Source: Oegoconia quadripuncta
Lineage: Eukaryota; Arthropoda; Insecta; Lepidoptera; Autostichidae
Direction: 5' to 3'
Assembly: GCA_949316235.1 (NCBI GenBank)
Contig: OX438747.1
Location: 34,983,601-35,047,600, forward strand
DNA: 64,000 bases
Below, piece by piece: positions 22,001-30,899 of this stretch (position 1 is the first letter of the stretch; each line of letters begins with the position of its first letter). Under the pieces are notes generated by a model. It was not told where the DNA came from, made no database searches, and saw only the letters and a program-made list of their open reading frames with translations. A program made the translations under genes and the position numbers.

Positions 22001-23662
22001 CAAGGGTACTCTCAGTTAGACCGAGAAGCATTAGGAATAGTATATGCAGTCACCAAATTTCATAAGTATCTATGGGGTAGACATTTTACTTTAGTAACCG
22101 ATAATGCACCAATTAAACATATTTTACATCCATCAAAAAATGTTCCTACTTTAGCAACTCAACGTCTACAACATTGGGCTCTGATATTAGAAAATTATGA
22201 TTATAATTTAGAACATAGAAAAAGTGAATATTTATCTCATGCAGACGCATTATCTAGACTACCTGTCAATAAGGTAACAATTGATATTAATCACAGTACT
22301 ATTTTAAATGATATTCCAATCGATCATGTTGATATTGCCATGAAAACTAGCAATGACCCTGTGTTGTCAAAAGTGTTACAATTTACTAGGCTAGGTTGGC
22401 CAGATCACATGAAAGATCAAGCAATTATGCCTTACCATAAACTCAGGTTTGGCATATCTATTGTAGATGGGTGTTTATTATTTACATCCAGACTAATTGT
22501 TCCCCAAACTTGTCAATCGCAAGTCTTAAATTTATTACATGAAGGACACCCTGGGATGGTACGAACTAAAATGTTAGCCAGGTCCCTATTTTGGTGGCCC
22601 TCAATGTCTAAAGACATCGAATTAAAGTGTCAATCATGTGAGCCTTGTGCTCTAATCAATTTTAAACCTAATAATGTAAAGATGCCCTGGCCGCAAACCA
22701 TTACACCATTTGAAAGGGTTCATATTGATTTTTTTGAATATAGAAAGCAGCATTTCATGATATTTTGTGACACATATTCCAAATGGTTAGATATTAAACT
22801 TATGAAACAGTGTAATGCACAAAATGTCATAAAAGAATTGTATTCAATTTTTGCTATAGTTGGTTTGCCTTGTGAGTTAGTGTCGGACAACGGTCCACCG
22901 TTTGATTCTCACCAGTTTATAGAGTTTTGTACTAAATTAAATATTAAAGTGACTAAGACTCCACCATATCATCCAAACAGTAATGGATCGGCTGAAAGAA
23001 ATGTACAGATCGCAAAAAAGGCTTTAAAAAAATTAATGTTAAGTTGTGAATCTTATGAAACAGACATGTCTCTTCAATTGTCGAAATTTTTGTTGAATTA
23101 TAGGAATACTCAGACAACTGTCAATTGTAAAACACCAAATTCCATGTTGTTGTCTTACTTACCTAGAACATTATTGACTATGTTAAATCCTGTTCATACA
23201 CCTCATTCTACTAAACGTTTACCTAGTTATCCTCATTTTGTAGAGAATGAAGCTGTATTAGTGAGATGTGGAACTAATTATCCTCTAAGGGGAATTATTG
23301 TAAAAATCTTAAGTGCAACACTATATTTAGTGTCAATTGATGGAGTACTCAAGAAAGTTCATTTGAATCAAATAAGTCATGCTCCATTCCCTGGGCAAGT
23401 AGCTAAATCACCTCTAGTTCCAATACCTATAGTGCCCATTGAAGAGTCGGTAACAGTACAACGGCCTGAGCCTTTTACTGATTTACAATTAAGTCCAGTT
23501 CCCACTCCTAGTTCACAACAGTTGTCAGTTCCTCAAACTGTAACTCAGCCTCCAACATTTGAGCTTCCTAGAGTCACTACCACTCCTAGTTCTGTGGGTA
23601 GCACCCCTATGGTGAGGAGATCTTCTAGGATAGTGCGACCACCTGTAAAACTAAATTTGTAA
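19010..23662 (+). CDS. Gag-Pol polyprotein of the Ty3/mag-like element
   Basis: Single frame of 1550 residues from the ATG at 19010; an in-frame GTG at 18962 is an alternative start. Order: Gag with two CCHC knuckles (from Cys268 and Cys287), aspartic protease (LDTGA, Asp399), reverse transcriptase with YIDD at 810-813, RNase H (YSDAS), and integrase with an HHCC zinc region and a DD35E triad (Asp1240, Asp1293, Glu1329). Two low-complexity parts stand out: a Ser/Gln-rich stretch before the knuckles and a Ser/Met/Lys-rich repeat between protease and RT. Gag and Pol are in one frame with no stop or frameshift between them. All key residues are present, so the copy may still be competent. Confidence 0.9.
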   Translation: MALAHIGNLEPFDEKVQNFDSWFELFEEYCLLNNVLAEDVSGSKRKSLFLTFIGSRHYDMLHTACLPNKPKEKSIKELALILKEKYNPTALKTTYCYMFNKCHQQDESVVEFILNLQELASKCNFEQYRDQALVNQLISGIKSQTTRTKLLAAKDLTFEQAKSLVIQEEAVQQQIRRLNNEITVNKVNRYPVRQSQPYNRQSSRPSQSNRPSQLFGPRQSSQPSSSNRQGQSSQQSDNRHSSHSQSDSQRQQVGASQSNYNNQNRQECFRCGRFHNPSTCPAAQWQCYTCHRTGHTSRKCRSSQSGQRVIHQIQEEMGEIDCVVDQLCDESQDMRIENISVEYEDAGECICLSCEIPCDLQCKQCSNINLLQDKESNNCHRSQRVTLDVNESQIQFELDTGAAITLIPYQCYAKYFQNLKLVPTNIKLKSVSGPIPTEGQIFVKVKCSKNYKNLPLIVCANKSQSFTPLLGRNWLDVLYPDWRNKLLNCHTIMSNVETSPQSQSVLNKIPEVSQYSQGRKSMSGFNCGQDMSKYSQEGKSMSGFNYSDNMSKDSQGIKSMSKYSHNEKSMSNFNQKEESIKYSQGKNSMSDLNENKNLCYIQERNKSKSVSHNQTKSEFINGIVQKLKDKFSNVFSKDKSSNIVGFEAKLNLKEEATPLFQKPYPLPYNIVDTISESIDKLERDGKVYKVSHSEWASPLVPVRKSDGSYRLCVDFKKTVNPNLKVDYYPLPKVEDVFATLANGKVFVVLDLSDAYTQLLASKDSQQLLTVNTHKGLYRYNRLIYGIASAPAIFQNIMDQILSGIKNTCCYIDDILIKGDSFEECYATVVKVLEKLSYHNVRVNFEKCKWFSSSVEYLGHIICAEGRTPSPSLVSAIVNAKTPQNIKELRSYLGMLNYYNNYIDNLSTLVKPLRELIEKNTKWSWNKSHQLAFELSKQKLLKSNLLVHYNPALPIVIYSDASPVGLGVVLCHVVQEDEYSKPIEKPVAFASCSLTKVQQGYSQLDREALGIVYAVTKFHKYLWGRHFTLVTDNAPIKHILHPSKNVPTLATQRLQHWALILENYDYNLEHRKSEYLSHADALSRLPVNKVTIDINHSTILNDIPIDHVDIAMKTSNDPVLSKVLQFTRLGWPDHMKDQAIMPYHKLRFGISIVDGCLLFTSRLIVPQTCQSQVLNLLHEGHPGMVRTKMLARSLFWWPSMSKDIELKCQSCEPCALINFKPNNVKMPWPQTITPFERVHIDFFEYRKQHFMIFCDTYSKWLDIKLMKQCNAQNVIKELYSIFAIVGLPCELVSDNGPPFDSHQFIEFCTKLNIKVTKTPPYHPNSNGSAERNVQIAKKALKKLMLSCESYETDMSLQLSKFLLNYRNTQTTVNCKTPNSMLLSYLPRTLLTMLNPVHTPHSTKRLPSYPHFVENEAVLVRCGTNYPLRGIIVKILSATLYLVSIDGVLKKVHLNQISHAPFPGQVAKSPLVPIPIVPIEESVTVQRPEPFTDLQLSPVPTPSSQQLSVPQTVTQPPTFELPRVTTTPSSVGSTPMVRRSSRIVRPPVKLNL

Positions 23663-23670
23663 GGGGAGGA
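23661..23670 (+). promoter_or_regulatory. Polypurine tract
   Basis: AAGGGGAGGA overlaps the gag-pol stop codon and directly abuts the 3' LTR. It is the expected plus-strand primer site. Confidence 0.75.
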
Positions 23671-23818
23671 TGTCGTGTATAAGGCCTTTATGTATGCTTT
23701 ATTATCTATGGTCGGCAGCCCGCCATTAGGCTATAATGTCACCTATGAGTCGAACGAATAAATGGTCTCGAATTTAATAAGTCTTTTTATGGAATCCACG
23801 TATCAAACAAACATCAAA
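23671..23818 (+). repeat. 3' LTR of the Ty3/mag-like element
   Basis: Same 148 bases as the 5' LTR with no difference seen; followed by CTGCG. Confidence 0.85.
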
Positions 23819-23823
23819 CTGCG

Positions 23824-24265
23824 GAACTCAATCTACTTGCTAAATATTCTAAATGTGGTCCCCACTGAAGCTTGGAGTCAAGAGTAATTCCTAAAAATAC
23901 CGTCTTATCTACAAATTCAACTTTATCTTCGTCAATCATAATATTGCAATCAATTTTTCTTACATTAGGCAGGCAGGCATGCATTTGGTTTTTTTAGTAT
24001 TTAACACCAAGTTATTAACTGTAAACCAGCGTAAAATTAACCGAACAGTATTATTCACCTTGTCAAAAACATCGTCTTTTCTGTCAACTTTAAAAACTAA
24101 TGATGTAGGTATCATCCATCAGCAAATAGTAGGTACTATCTCGGTCAATCTCTGAACCATAAATGGGAGATCATTTATATAAACTAGAAACAGAAAAGGG
24201 CCTAATATTGAGCCTTGTGGCACGCCTATCCTCACTCGAGAGCCTGGTGATCTTACCCCATTACA
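23824..24265 (-). mobile_element. CR1/Jockey-type LINE copy, 5' part, continuing 18022-18762
   Basis: The minus strand encodes RT blocks seen in the intact [22 protein letters not shown] with some decay, and VDKTVFLGITLDSKLQW-like sequence around 23850-23930. It meets the 3' half exactly at the Ty3 target site, so one LINE copy was split by the LTR element. 5'-truncated near 24265. Confidence 0.7.
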
Positions 24266-24279
24266 TATTGGTTTTCTTA

Positions 24280-24782
24280 GGCCCGTATTAATAAACCAAT
24301 CTAAAAACTAGCCTTGAGGCGGTACTTGATACTTGATTCTTGATGGTGGGCTCCCTTTTCCGCATTTAGACTCCTATTCGGTCCATTATGCGTGGGAATG
24401 CCAGCTAGCTCAGCCAGCCCAGCTCCTTCCAGAAGCACAGAAGTCTCCTGGGACGTTCACAGGCCTCTCGGAGCGACCTCGGCGATTTGAGGATTTGTAC
24501 CCGTTGTGATGCCACTCCCTCGCACTCCAGGATAACGTGGGCGGCTGTTTCCTCAGCATTAAGACAGCCCCTGCATATAGGGCTGTCGGTAAAGCTCATT
24601 GTATACAAGTGTTTGTTCAGGGGGCAGTGGCCAGTAACCACGCCAACAACCACTTTAAGGTCCTGACGGTTAAGGCTGAGTAGGCGTCGTGTTAGTGTAG
24701 GCGATAGAGAAGATACCCCCTTGAGGCGGTATCAACCGAGATGCGTTTGCAGTTGACGTATCTCAAACTCCGTGCTAATTTA
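24280..24782 (-). mobile_element. MITE family A, copy 2, truncated and interrupted
   Basis: Starts GGCCCGTATTAATAAACCAA, is interrupted at CCTTGAGGCGGTA by a LINE fragment, resumes at 24719 and stops at GTGCTAATTTA, where copy 3 begins. The second half is missing. Confidence 0.65.
24325..24718 (-). pseudogene. R1/TRAS-like LINE C-terminal fragment (RNase H region)
   Basis: The minus-strand frame (24405-24680) encodes TGHCPLNKHLYTM, CRGCLNAEETAAHVILECEG. This is the end of the RNase H domain and the zinc-like block of R1/Jockey-group LINEs. The 3' end carries an ATCAAG-type short tandem tail. A 13-base duplication CCTTGAGGCGGTA (24312-24324 and 24719-24731) flanks it inside a MITE. Confidence 0.7.
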
Positions 24783-25111
24783 GGCCCGTATTAATAAATC
24801 ATTCTCAAGATTGAGAACAGTTTTGTGACTGGTCTCAAGTAAACGTGTTGATTAATAAACCTAACTTGAGACCTGATAAGCACGTGCACACTCAAGCAGT
24901 ACTCTCTTGAGATGCGCGTATTAATAAACGAAACTCAAGACTATCATTCATTCGCCGCTGAGGCGTATACTTCAGAAGTGATCTCAGCTGAGTAAACCTC
25001 AAGATTGGTTTATAAATTAGTACGGAGCTTGAGATAGCGTCAACTTCTTAAGACGCATCTCGGAGATACAGCCTCAAGACTTGTATTGAGATTGGTTTAT
25101 TAACACGGGCC
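24783..25111 (+). mobile_element. MITE family A, copy 3
   Basis: About 329 bases with ends GGCCCGTATTAATAAATCAT and ...GGTTTATTAACACGGGCC. Inserted against or into copy 2. TA-type flanks. Confidence 0.75.
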
Positions 25112-25565
25112 TAAGTGTTGATAATTAAGTGGACTGTATGTTCGAAAAATAAGCGAAAAGGGCGGAGTTTTAATTTAATGAAACGAATTGCTTAAATAAA
25201 GGCGAATCACCAGAGTGCTTGACCCATCCACCGAAAATCTCCACAAAGAGGTGGAAGGTACCTTCAGCTCTCTCTTTGAAGGCCAGCTGGACTTACATCG
25301 AGATCGCCTATGTTACCTTTCTCCTGGGAGATTGTATGGGTTCGAAGTCAGGGTTGAGCAGCCTTCAGCAGCAATTCGTGGCGTAAGCAAAGGTGGTAAC
25401 GACAATTATATTGTTAGATGAAATTGTACGAAAACCGAAAAACTGCGAGAACGCTGTTGTGAATTCACACACGCGACCCAAGTTACCTCATTATTATATT
25501 ATCAAAAGTAAGTTGACTGTTGCCAACTTCGAAACCTAATGGAACAATACTAAATTGGACACTAG
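25112..25565. other. Stretch without a recognised gene
   Basis: A 68-residue plus-strand frame (25215-25421) with no domain. The segment around 25210-25400 is GC-richer than its flanks and may be an old exon or repeat; undecided. Confidence 0.35.
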
Positions 25566-25900
25566 GGCCCGTATTAATAAACCATTTTCAAGATTGAGAA
25601 CAGTCTTGTGACCGGTCTCAAGTAAACGTGTTGATTAATAAACCGACCTTGACACCTGAAATGCACGTGCAAACTCAAGCAGTACTCACTTGGGAGGTGC
25701 GCGTATTTATAAACGAAACTCAAGACTATCATTCATTCGCCGCTGAGACTGAGAATACTTGAGAAGTGATCTCAGCTAAGTAGACCTCAAGATTGGTTTA
25801 TAAATTAGCACGGAGCTTGAGATAGCGTCAACTGCTTAAGACGTATCTGGGTTGATACAGCCTCAAGACTTGTAATTGAGATTGGTTTATTATACGGGCC
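25566..25900 (+). mobile_element. MITE family A, copy 4, full length
   Basis: 335 bases, ends GGCCCGTATTAATAAACCAT and ...GGTTTATTATACGGGCC. The interior is rich in CTCAAG/CTTGAG words. Flanked by TA. Confidence 0.8.
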
Positions 25901-26022
25901 TAGGAAACAATTGAAAAAAAAACAGACAATGTAAAATTTGTACCTTAATTGGCAGAAGCCAACCAAGAAAGTTTATTTTTATTTAAAAACTAATTTGCTC
26001 GGCAGAGTAGTTGCTTTGAAGG

Positions 26023-27171
26023 TTAAGGATGACTTAACTGTGTTACTAAGAGTTTGTTACGTTTCAATACGACAACGTAATGACCGTTTTCAGTTTCTGC
26101 TACATCTATTGTTCGAATTCGGTTTACAATAGCGTCGTTGTCAGAAAAGTCAAATTTTCTTATTGGACGCTCCAGATCAAAATTTTTTAAATCTGCATAA
26201 AATGATAAATTATTGGCCGTTCCACATATTAACACATTACTGTATAATACAGATGAGGAATACATACTTAACATGGCTTCGACGGAATAGTTGAAATTAA
26301 TACATTTTCCTAAGTAATTTCTTACATAAAAATTGAAACATGGAGTACAATCGAAAAAAATGAATTCATTAATTATTCCAAATATATGTTCAGTGTTATT
26401 ATTAATAACAGTGATGTCACTCAGTGTTTGTATATTCACACTAAAATTCCCGTATCTGCTGGTCAACATTTTAAAAGTTTCACCACATTTAAATGCCCAA
26501 ATGAGTCCTTTAATATCAAATATAAAAGTACTTTTATATTCATCAATTCGCTTACATACATACAATTCTCGAACACTTTTACCTCTTACATAGTAAACGT
26601 CTGTTTTGTATACTTTAAAATCACTAATGTCGTCAACAGTAACCATCTTATCAAATATCGGTGTGCCTACTTCTTTAGGAACAATTTTTAATCTATTTTT
26701 GTAATCATTTTGTACAAAATTACGTACATTTTCTAGTAATACTAATACACAATCATTTTCATCGTAATGTAAGTAGCTGCCTTCAAATGTTTTTACCAAT
26801 TCCAATGATTCAATGTCATAAAAATCAATTCCAACCCCCTTAACAACAGCAATGACACCATTTCTGACTCGTATTGCTATGACCCTATTACTTTTATAGA
26901 TTGGTATTTCACGCCAGTTTACTTCAGCGTTCTCCACGTTTGTCCACAGTTGCGCCGACTTGTATAAGTTGTACCACGACAATGTTGGCTTACTTTTTGA
27001 CCGCGCTTCCGTAAAGGCGTTCTTGCGTTCACACATAATGGCGTGTCGCCATAGTTGGTCACTGTTTTCTATTATCTCCTTCCAGAGCAAGCAAACGTGG
27101 CAGCAAGCAAGAAGATCCTTACCGAGCAAATATTGGAATATGTATAATAACAGTTCCGTTGGTAAGGTCAT
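26023..27171 (-). CDS. F-box protein, paralogue 2
   Basis: Intronless frame of 382 residues starting at the ATG at 27171. F-box at residues 2-44 (LPTELLLYIFQYLLGKDLL, CHVCLLWKEIIE). It is collinear with paralogue 1 over its whole length: NLYKSA, VNWREIPIYKS, IRVRNGVIAVV, IDFYDIESLELVKTFEGSYL, GHYVVVLKRNKLLV. Probable role: substrate adaptor of a Skp1-cullin-F-box ubiquitin ligase, from family knowledge. No frame damage. It and its upstream flank are a duplicate of 15169-16700, about 10.8 kb apart; the Ty3 element and MITEs fill the gap. Confidence 0.85.
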   Translation of the reverse strand: MTLPTELLLYIFQYLLGKDLLACCHVCLLWKEIIENSDQLWRHAIMCERKNAFTEARSKSKPTLSWYNLYKSAQLWTNVENAEVNWREIPIYKSNRVIAIRVRNGVIAVVKGVGIDFYDIESLELVKTFEGSYLHYDENDCVLVLLENVRNFVQNDYKNRLKIVPKEVGTPIFDKMVTVDDISDFKVYKTDVYYVRGKSVRELYVCKRIDEYKSTFIFDIKGLIWAFKCGETFKMLTSRYGNFSVNIQTLSDITVINNNTEHIFGIINEFIFFDCTPCFNFYVRNYLGKCINFNYSVEAMLSMYSSSVLYSNVLICGTANNLSFYADLKNFDLERPIRKFDFSDNDAIVNRIRTIDVAETENGHYVVVLKRNKLLVTQLSHP

Positions 27172-27480
27172 TGTATGTTACGCACACCGTATCCTCTAAT
27201 CATTAAAAATTGCTGTTTATCGATAAGTTTCCTTGAATTAACCACAATTGTGACCATTTTACTCTGCCATGGCTATGCCAATTAAGATCTTCAAAATGAC
27301 AATGTACGTGTAATCCACCACTCCTGTCGGTGGACTGCGGTGTAATAACTGCCCTTGACTTAGACAGGCTTTAGTCTTGACAGATTGTCCACTGTGTTCA
27401 CTCCGTACAACATTACAATACCTAGAAACAAACAAATCATTGATTGTTATTCTGAACTTCACCACTTGAAAACAGCACAA
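27172..27480 (-). promoter_or_regulatory. Duplicated 5' flank of F-box paralogue 2
   Basis: Shares blocks with 16330-16700, including CAATTAAGATCTTCAAAATG, GGTGGACTG and GATTGTCCACTGTGTTCAC. It probably includes the leader and promoter; exact sites are not assignable. Confidence 0.5.
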
Positions 27481-27699
27481 AATAATAGCTAACTGGAGCC
27501 TATTTCATAAAACTTACAATTGTCAGCGAAAACTTTTGACCCGACATATTTGCAATCAGAACAGCCGATAAGTTTGTGAAATTGTAACGACTATTTTGAG
27601 TTACTTACAAATAAAAATTTAGAAAAGAGTAAAGTTATGAACCTGGGATATTGTCGACGATTTTCTTACATTTGTCGTTTATGAGTCGCATATTTGCAT

Positions 27700-28022
27700 T
27701 CAGCTTATAATCATCGGTCCCGGCGTCTGAATAAACCACAAGGGAAAAGACCGTGCTTGGGGCGCACCTTGGTGTGGGACGCAACTTGTGCGGATACTTT
27801 GGCACTGTCCCATATACAAGAAACTGCGCAAAGAGCTGGAGCCGCGGCTGAACCAGCTAATAGTCAGAAGCGCCGTATATATCACTGTATACAACGAATT
27901 TGCGGCGCTTGCAGTGGAGACATTGGGCCCTTGGTCTTCTGACAAAAACAATTTGCTCTGGAGATGTGAGAGCTGGTGCCTACTTTGCTCAGCAGCTGAG
28001 CTTATGCATTTAACGGAGCAAT
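27700..28022 (+). pseudogene. Retroelement-derived ORF fragment with a frameshift
   Basis: The first frame reads LNKPQGKRPCLGRTLVWDAT, CADTLALSHI and AGAAAEPANSQKRR. The second frame continues with YNEFAALAVETLGPWSSDKN to a stop at 28022. The combination LVWDATC.DTLA...AG.AAE.AE..K...Y......VETLGPW is a series I recall from animal retroelement-associated proteins. The change of frame near 27880 marks it as dead. Family name uncertain. Confidence 0.5.
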
Positions 28023-28159
28023 AGCGCTAGCGTACTAGGGACTATGCCACACGGAAGCGAGTTAGACGGAGTATTTTTTCTATAAGATATATTTACTATT
28101 GTGTGTTTGTTTGTACAAATTTGTTGTTTTCTTGCTTATAATAATTGTCTATTTAGTCG

Positions 28160-28206
28160 ATTTGCAACGATTCGACTAATTACAAGTTAGTCGAATCGTT
28201 GCAAAT
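28160..28206. repeat. Perfect inverted repeat, 19-bp arms
   Basis: TTTGCAACGATTCGACTAA and its exact complement are separated by 7 bases (TTACAAG). A strong hairpin or double operator-like palindrome; function unknown. Confidence 0.7.
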
Positions 28207-28555
28207 TCTTTGGCCTGTGTCTGGATTAAATGACAATAGTCGGGTGACGGAGAAACTGGTTATTTCGTGTGTTTTACATAAGACTTGTAATGAAAAAATG
28301 TATCGAGACACGTTAATAAAAAGTGACAATTATCACTGTCTATAATATAAATGTGTGATGTTTTATGAAACGGAAATTGTCATGATAATCCGACAAATTA
28401 ATGTTGTCATTTATGCAAAATTGTTGACCAGAAATCTTATGAAACGGGCCCCAGAGAAGTCAGAACCCGCCAGAAGGGTTTCTGATCTCGATTCGAAACA
28501 ACCAAAAATTTTTGTGCCCTTGATCGATCTAGAGACTGTTGCTACAAAATGAACC
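28207..28555. other. AT-rich stretch without a gene
   Basis: Ends near 28450 with TCTTATGAAACGGGCCCC, which faces CCTATTTCATAAAACTTACA at 27503. These could be the ends of a MITE spanning 27500-28455, but the match is weak. Confidence 0.35.
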
Positions 28556-28559
28556 GATC

Positions 28560-29010
28560 GAAAATCGATTCAACGTGTTATCTGGCCCGAGAATTGAGCC
28601 CTGTGGAACACCTATGCAAACTAGAGGCCCTGACGACCTCTTACCATTGAAATCAACCCTTTGAACTCGATTACATAAGTACGATTCCAAAAGGTCGAGG
28701 GCACGGCCCATAATGCCGTAATATCCTGACCAGACCATCATGATGAACGCAATCAAAATCATGAATAGATCACAGAAAATATCTATCGCATACTGCGAAT
28801 CTTCGCATGCTTCAAATATATATGCAATAAGCGCAACACCGGCATCGGTCGTTGAGCGACCCCGTGAGAATCCAAATTCTTTTAAAGTCATTAAATTATT
28901 AGTATTGAAGTAAGATAACAATTGATTTAAAATTAGTTTTTCGGAAACTTAACTAAAAGTCGGTAGAATTGAAATGGGTCTAAAATTAGTGGGGTCCGAT
29001 GTACCATCCA
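28560..29010 (-). pseudogene. CR1/Jockey-type LINE RT fragment
   Basis: The minus strand encodes GTSDPTNFRPISILPTFS, FGFSRGRSTTDAGV, VQRVDFNGKRSSGP and [10 protein letters not shown], homologous to residues of the intact ORF2 at 49777-52617. The SKAFDCVHYDIL block is damaged, with indels and stops. A dead internal fragment. Confidence 0.75.
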
Positions 29011-29041
29011 CGGTGTCGCTTACTACCCTTGCGTTTGTGAT

Positions 29042-29188
29042 CATTGGTGTTGATTCGGATATACACCAACTAAACTAAAACCACTTTTGGAGTGGTGCCG
29101 TCGCATCGTACTGTTCCAGGGAGAAAGAGACAGTACTACTTTAAAACTGGTTTTAGTTTAGTTGGTGTACATCCGAATCGACACCATT
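29042..29188. mobile_element. MITE family C, short copy
   Basis: TIRs of about 40 bases: GGTGTTGATTCGGATATACA at the left, and GTGTACATCCGAATCGACAC at the right. About 147 bases; relative of 5604-6199. Confidence 0.7.
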
Positions 29189-29478
29189 GACATTGGTTGC
29201 TGTTACGACACAAACAAAAAATGGGGTCGTAAACGCCATTTTTTGACGAATTGGAAGACCTTATATAAACAGATCAATATAGAGGAAAAAAAAAATAAGT
29301 AGGGCTGCATTAAAAAGTCAATTTCGCCCAAATGGCGGTTACGCCCTTTGAGCCCCGAGGTATCGATATATTAAATGGTAAGTAAAACCTTTCAGACAAC
29401 AAATCTTGCTTTTATTTAAAATTTACCTAATCATTTTAAAAAAAAAATAATAAAAATTCTTAGATAGTGTACCTATAT
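29189..29478. other. AT-rich stretch
   Basis: No gene or repeat end recognised. Confidence 0.4.
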
Positions 29479-29743
29479 ACACCGTGTAACGGTTAAGTGT
29501 AGTCATATTTTAAGGGCTTGTTCTACCCATCAATACGAACAACTTTAACTATGGGGGCAACTTCGAAATCGCGAAAAAAAAATGAGCTGTTCCATAGAAA
29601 ATTTCAATAACCTCCCGATGCAATGTATGAAACAGCTGATTTTTTTTTCGCGATTTCGAAGTTGCCCCCATAGTAAAAGTTGTTCGTATTGATGGGTAGA
29701 ACAAGCCCTTAAAATATGACTACACTTAACCGTTACACCCTGT
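29479..29743 (+). mobile_element. Palindromic MITE family D, copy 1
   Basis: Arms of about 110-120 bases: GTGTAACGGTTAAGTGTAGT ... ACTATGGGGGCAACTTCGAA, mirrored after a ~40-base loop. TA flanks. One end reads ACACCGTG and the other CCCTGT, whereas copy 2 (55946-56211) has them swapped. Confidence 0.8.
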
Positions 29744-30117
29744 ATAATGTTTCAATATAAATATTTTCATTATTATATTTTTATCAAAACAATAACTGTG
29801 CTTATAGTTACCTACACCATCACTTAATCATAATTTTCAATTCCATAATATTAATTATCATTTTTCAAAGTCAAAGTCAAAAAATATTTATTTCGTAGGA
29901 TAAAGATTATCACTTGAAAACGTCACATTTTTTTATCTTAATATTAAAATTATTGACATTTTAATATCAAGATAAAAGATTTAACACACTAACAGCTTTA
30001 AGCTGATACACTTGTGTTAGGTCTATTTATTTGTTCCCTTTTAATAAAAACAATAACTGTGCTTGCTTATAACTAGGCTTAAAAATCAATATGGGGCATT
30101 TTCTTTTCTGATGCCTT
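29744..30117. other. AT-rich stretch without a gene
   Basis: Contains AAGTCAAAGTCAAAAAATAT and TATTTCGTAGGATAAAG near 29870-29905, the reverse complement of the tail of the LINE family (compare 37900-37940). Otherwise unassigned. Confidence 0.45.
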
Positions 30118-30443
30118 TTTTTTTATGCACAACGGGTTAGCACTTGACCTCAATCACACCTGATGTTAAGTGAAGATGAGGTCGAAGGTGGAAGCGTACT
30201 GACCCGTAAACCCCAACATATTTGGGCGACTGGCTATCATATCTCTGACAACCGGAACACAACAATGCTATTAACATTGCTGCTTGACGGCAGATTTAGA
30301 TAAGATGGTGGTAGCTAGCCAGGCGGACATTTAAAATGCCCTACCACCAACCAAACCGAGTACGTAAACATGTACCCCGCTGGGGATCGAACCCGCGACC
30401 TCCGAATCGTAAACCCAATGTTACATTGTGCCACGGAGGCGGT
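30118..30443 (-). mobile_element. tRNA-derived SINE family 1, full length
   Basis: Minus strand: a tRNA-like head with an A-box-like TGGCACAATG and a B box GGTTCGATCCC, then CATGTTTACGTACTCGG, GGTAGGGCATTTTAAATGTC and a body ending GTGCATAAAAAAAA. About 325 bases. The first ~65 bases resemble a tRNA with pol III promoter boxes. Other copies: 35406, 36850, 47126, 54694, 61429, and fragments. Confidence 0.8.
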
Positions 30444-30507
30444 TAAAGGCGGCGGATTGTATTCAGAAGTTGGACATTAATTCGACAAAAAACAAAATCT
30501 TCCTTTC

Positions 30508-30836
30508 AATAAATTTAAAGATACTATAAAACCGAAACTTATTAAGAAAGCATATTATAAAATATCAGATTATTTAGATGATAAACAATCATGGACATAA
30601 CCAGCCCGTTCGCATAACCAGGCTATTTCACAATTAATAATGAAATATTATAATATAAAATAATAATTTTGTAATATAATAACCTTTTTTTAAAAGAGCG
30701 ACCTCTCGAGTTTCTTGCTTGTTCTTCTCAGGGGAAAATTGCCTTTTGAACAAGCAGTAGCTTTAAAAATGTAAAATCTGACTATGTTAAGTGTACCCTG
30801 TGTACCTACAAAATAAAGCATTTTTTGATTTTGATT
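30508..30836 (+). mobile_element. LINE 3'-end fragment
   Basis: Encodes NKFKDTIKPKLIKKAYYKIS, DYLDDKQSWT and a stop, then the conserved 3'UTR motif GAGTTTCTTGCTTGTTCTTC and an AATAAAGC plus TTTTGAT tail. Same family as the intact LINE at 47640-52826. Confidence 0.75.
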
Positions 30837-30899
30837 TTGAATTTATAACGGTAGAAGTATTATTATCTGTTCGTTGAACAATATAAATAATCTACTAAT

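Larger units (their letters stand above)
18768..23818 (+). mobile_element. Intact Ty3/Gypsy (mag-like) LTR retrotransposon
   Basis: About 5.05 kb: LTR, tRNA-Ser primer site, one uninterrupted gag-pol frame, polypurine tract AAGGGGAGGA (23661-23670) and a second identical LTR. A 5-base duplication CTGCG flanks it. No env-like frame lies between pol and the 3' LTR, so it is a plain retrotransposon. It sits inside an older minus-strand LINE copy, in the opposite orientation. Confidence 0.9.

Noticed and set aside
27500..28455. One large MITE bounded by TTTCATAA-type ends
   Set aside because: The ends match only weakly and no target duplication was found.
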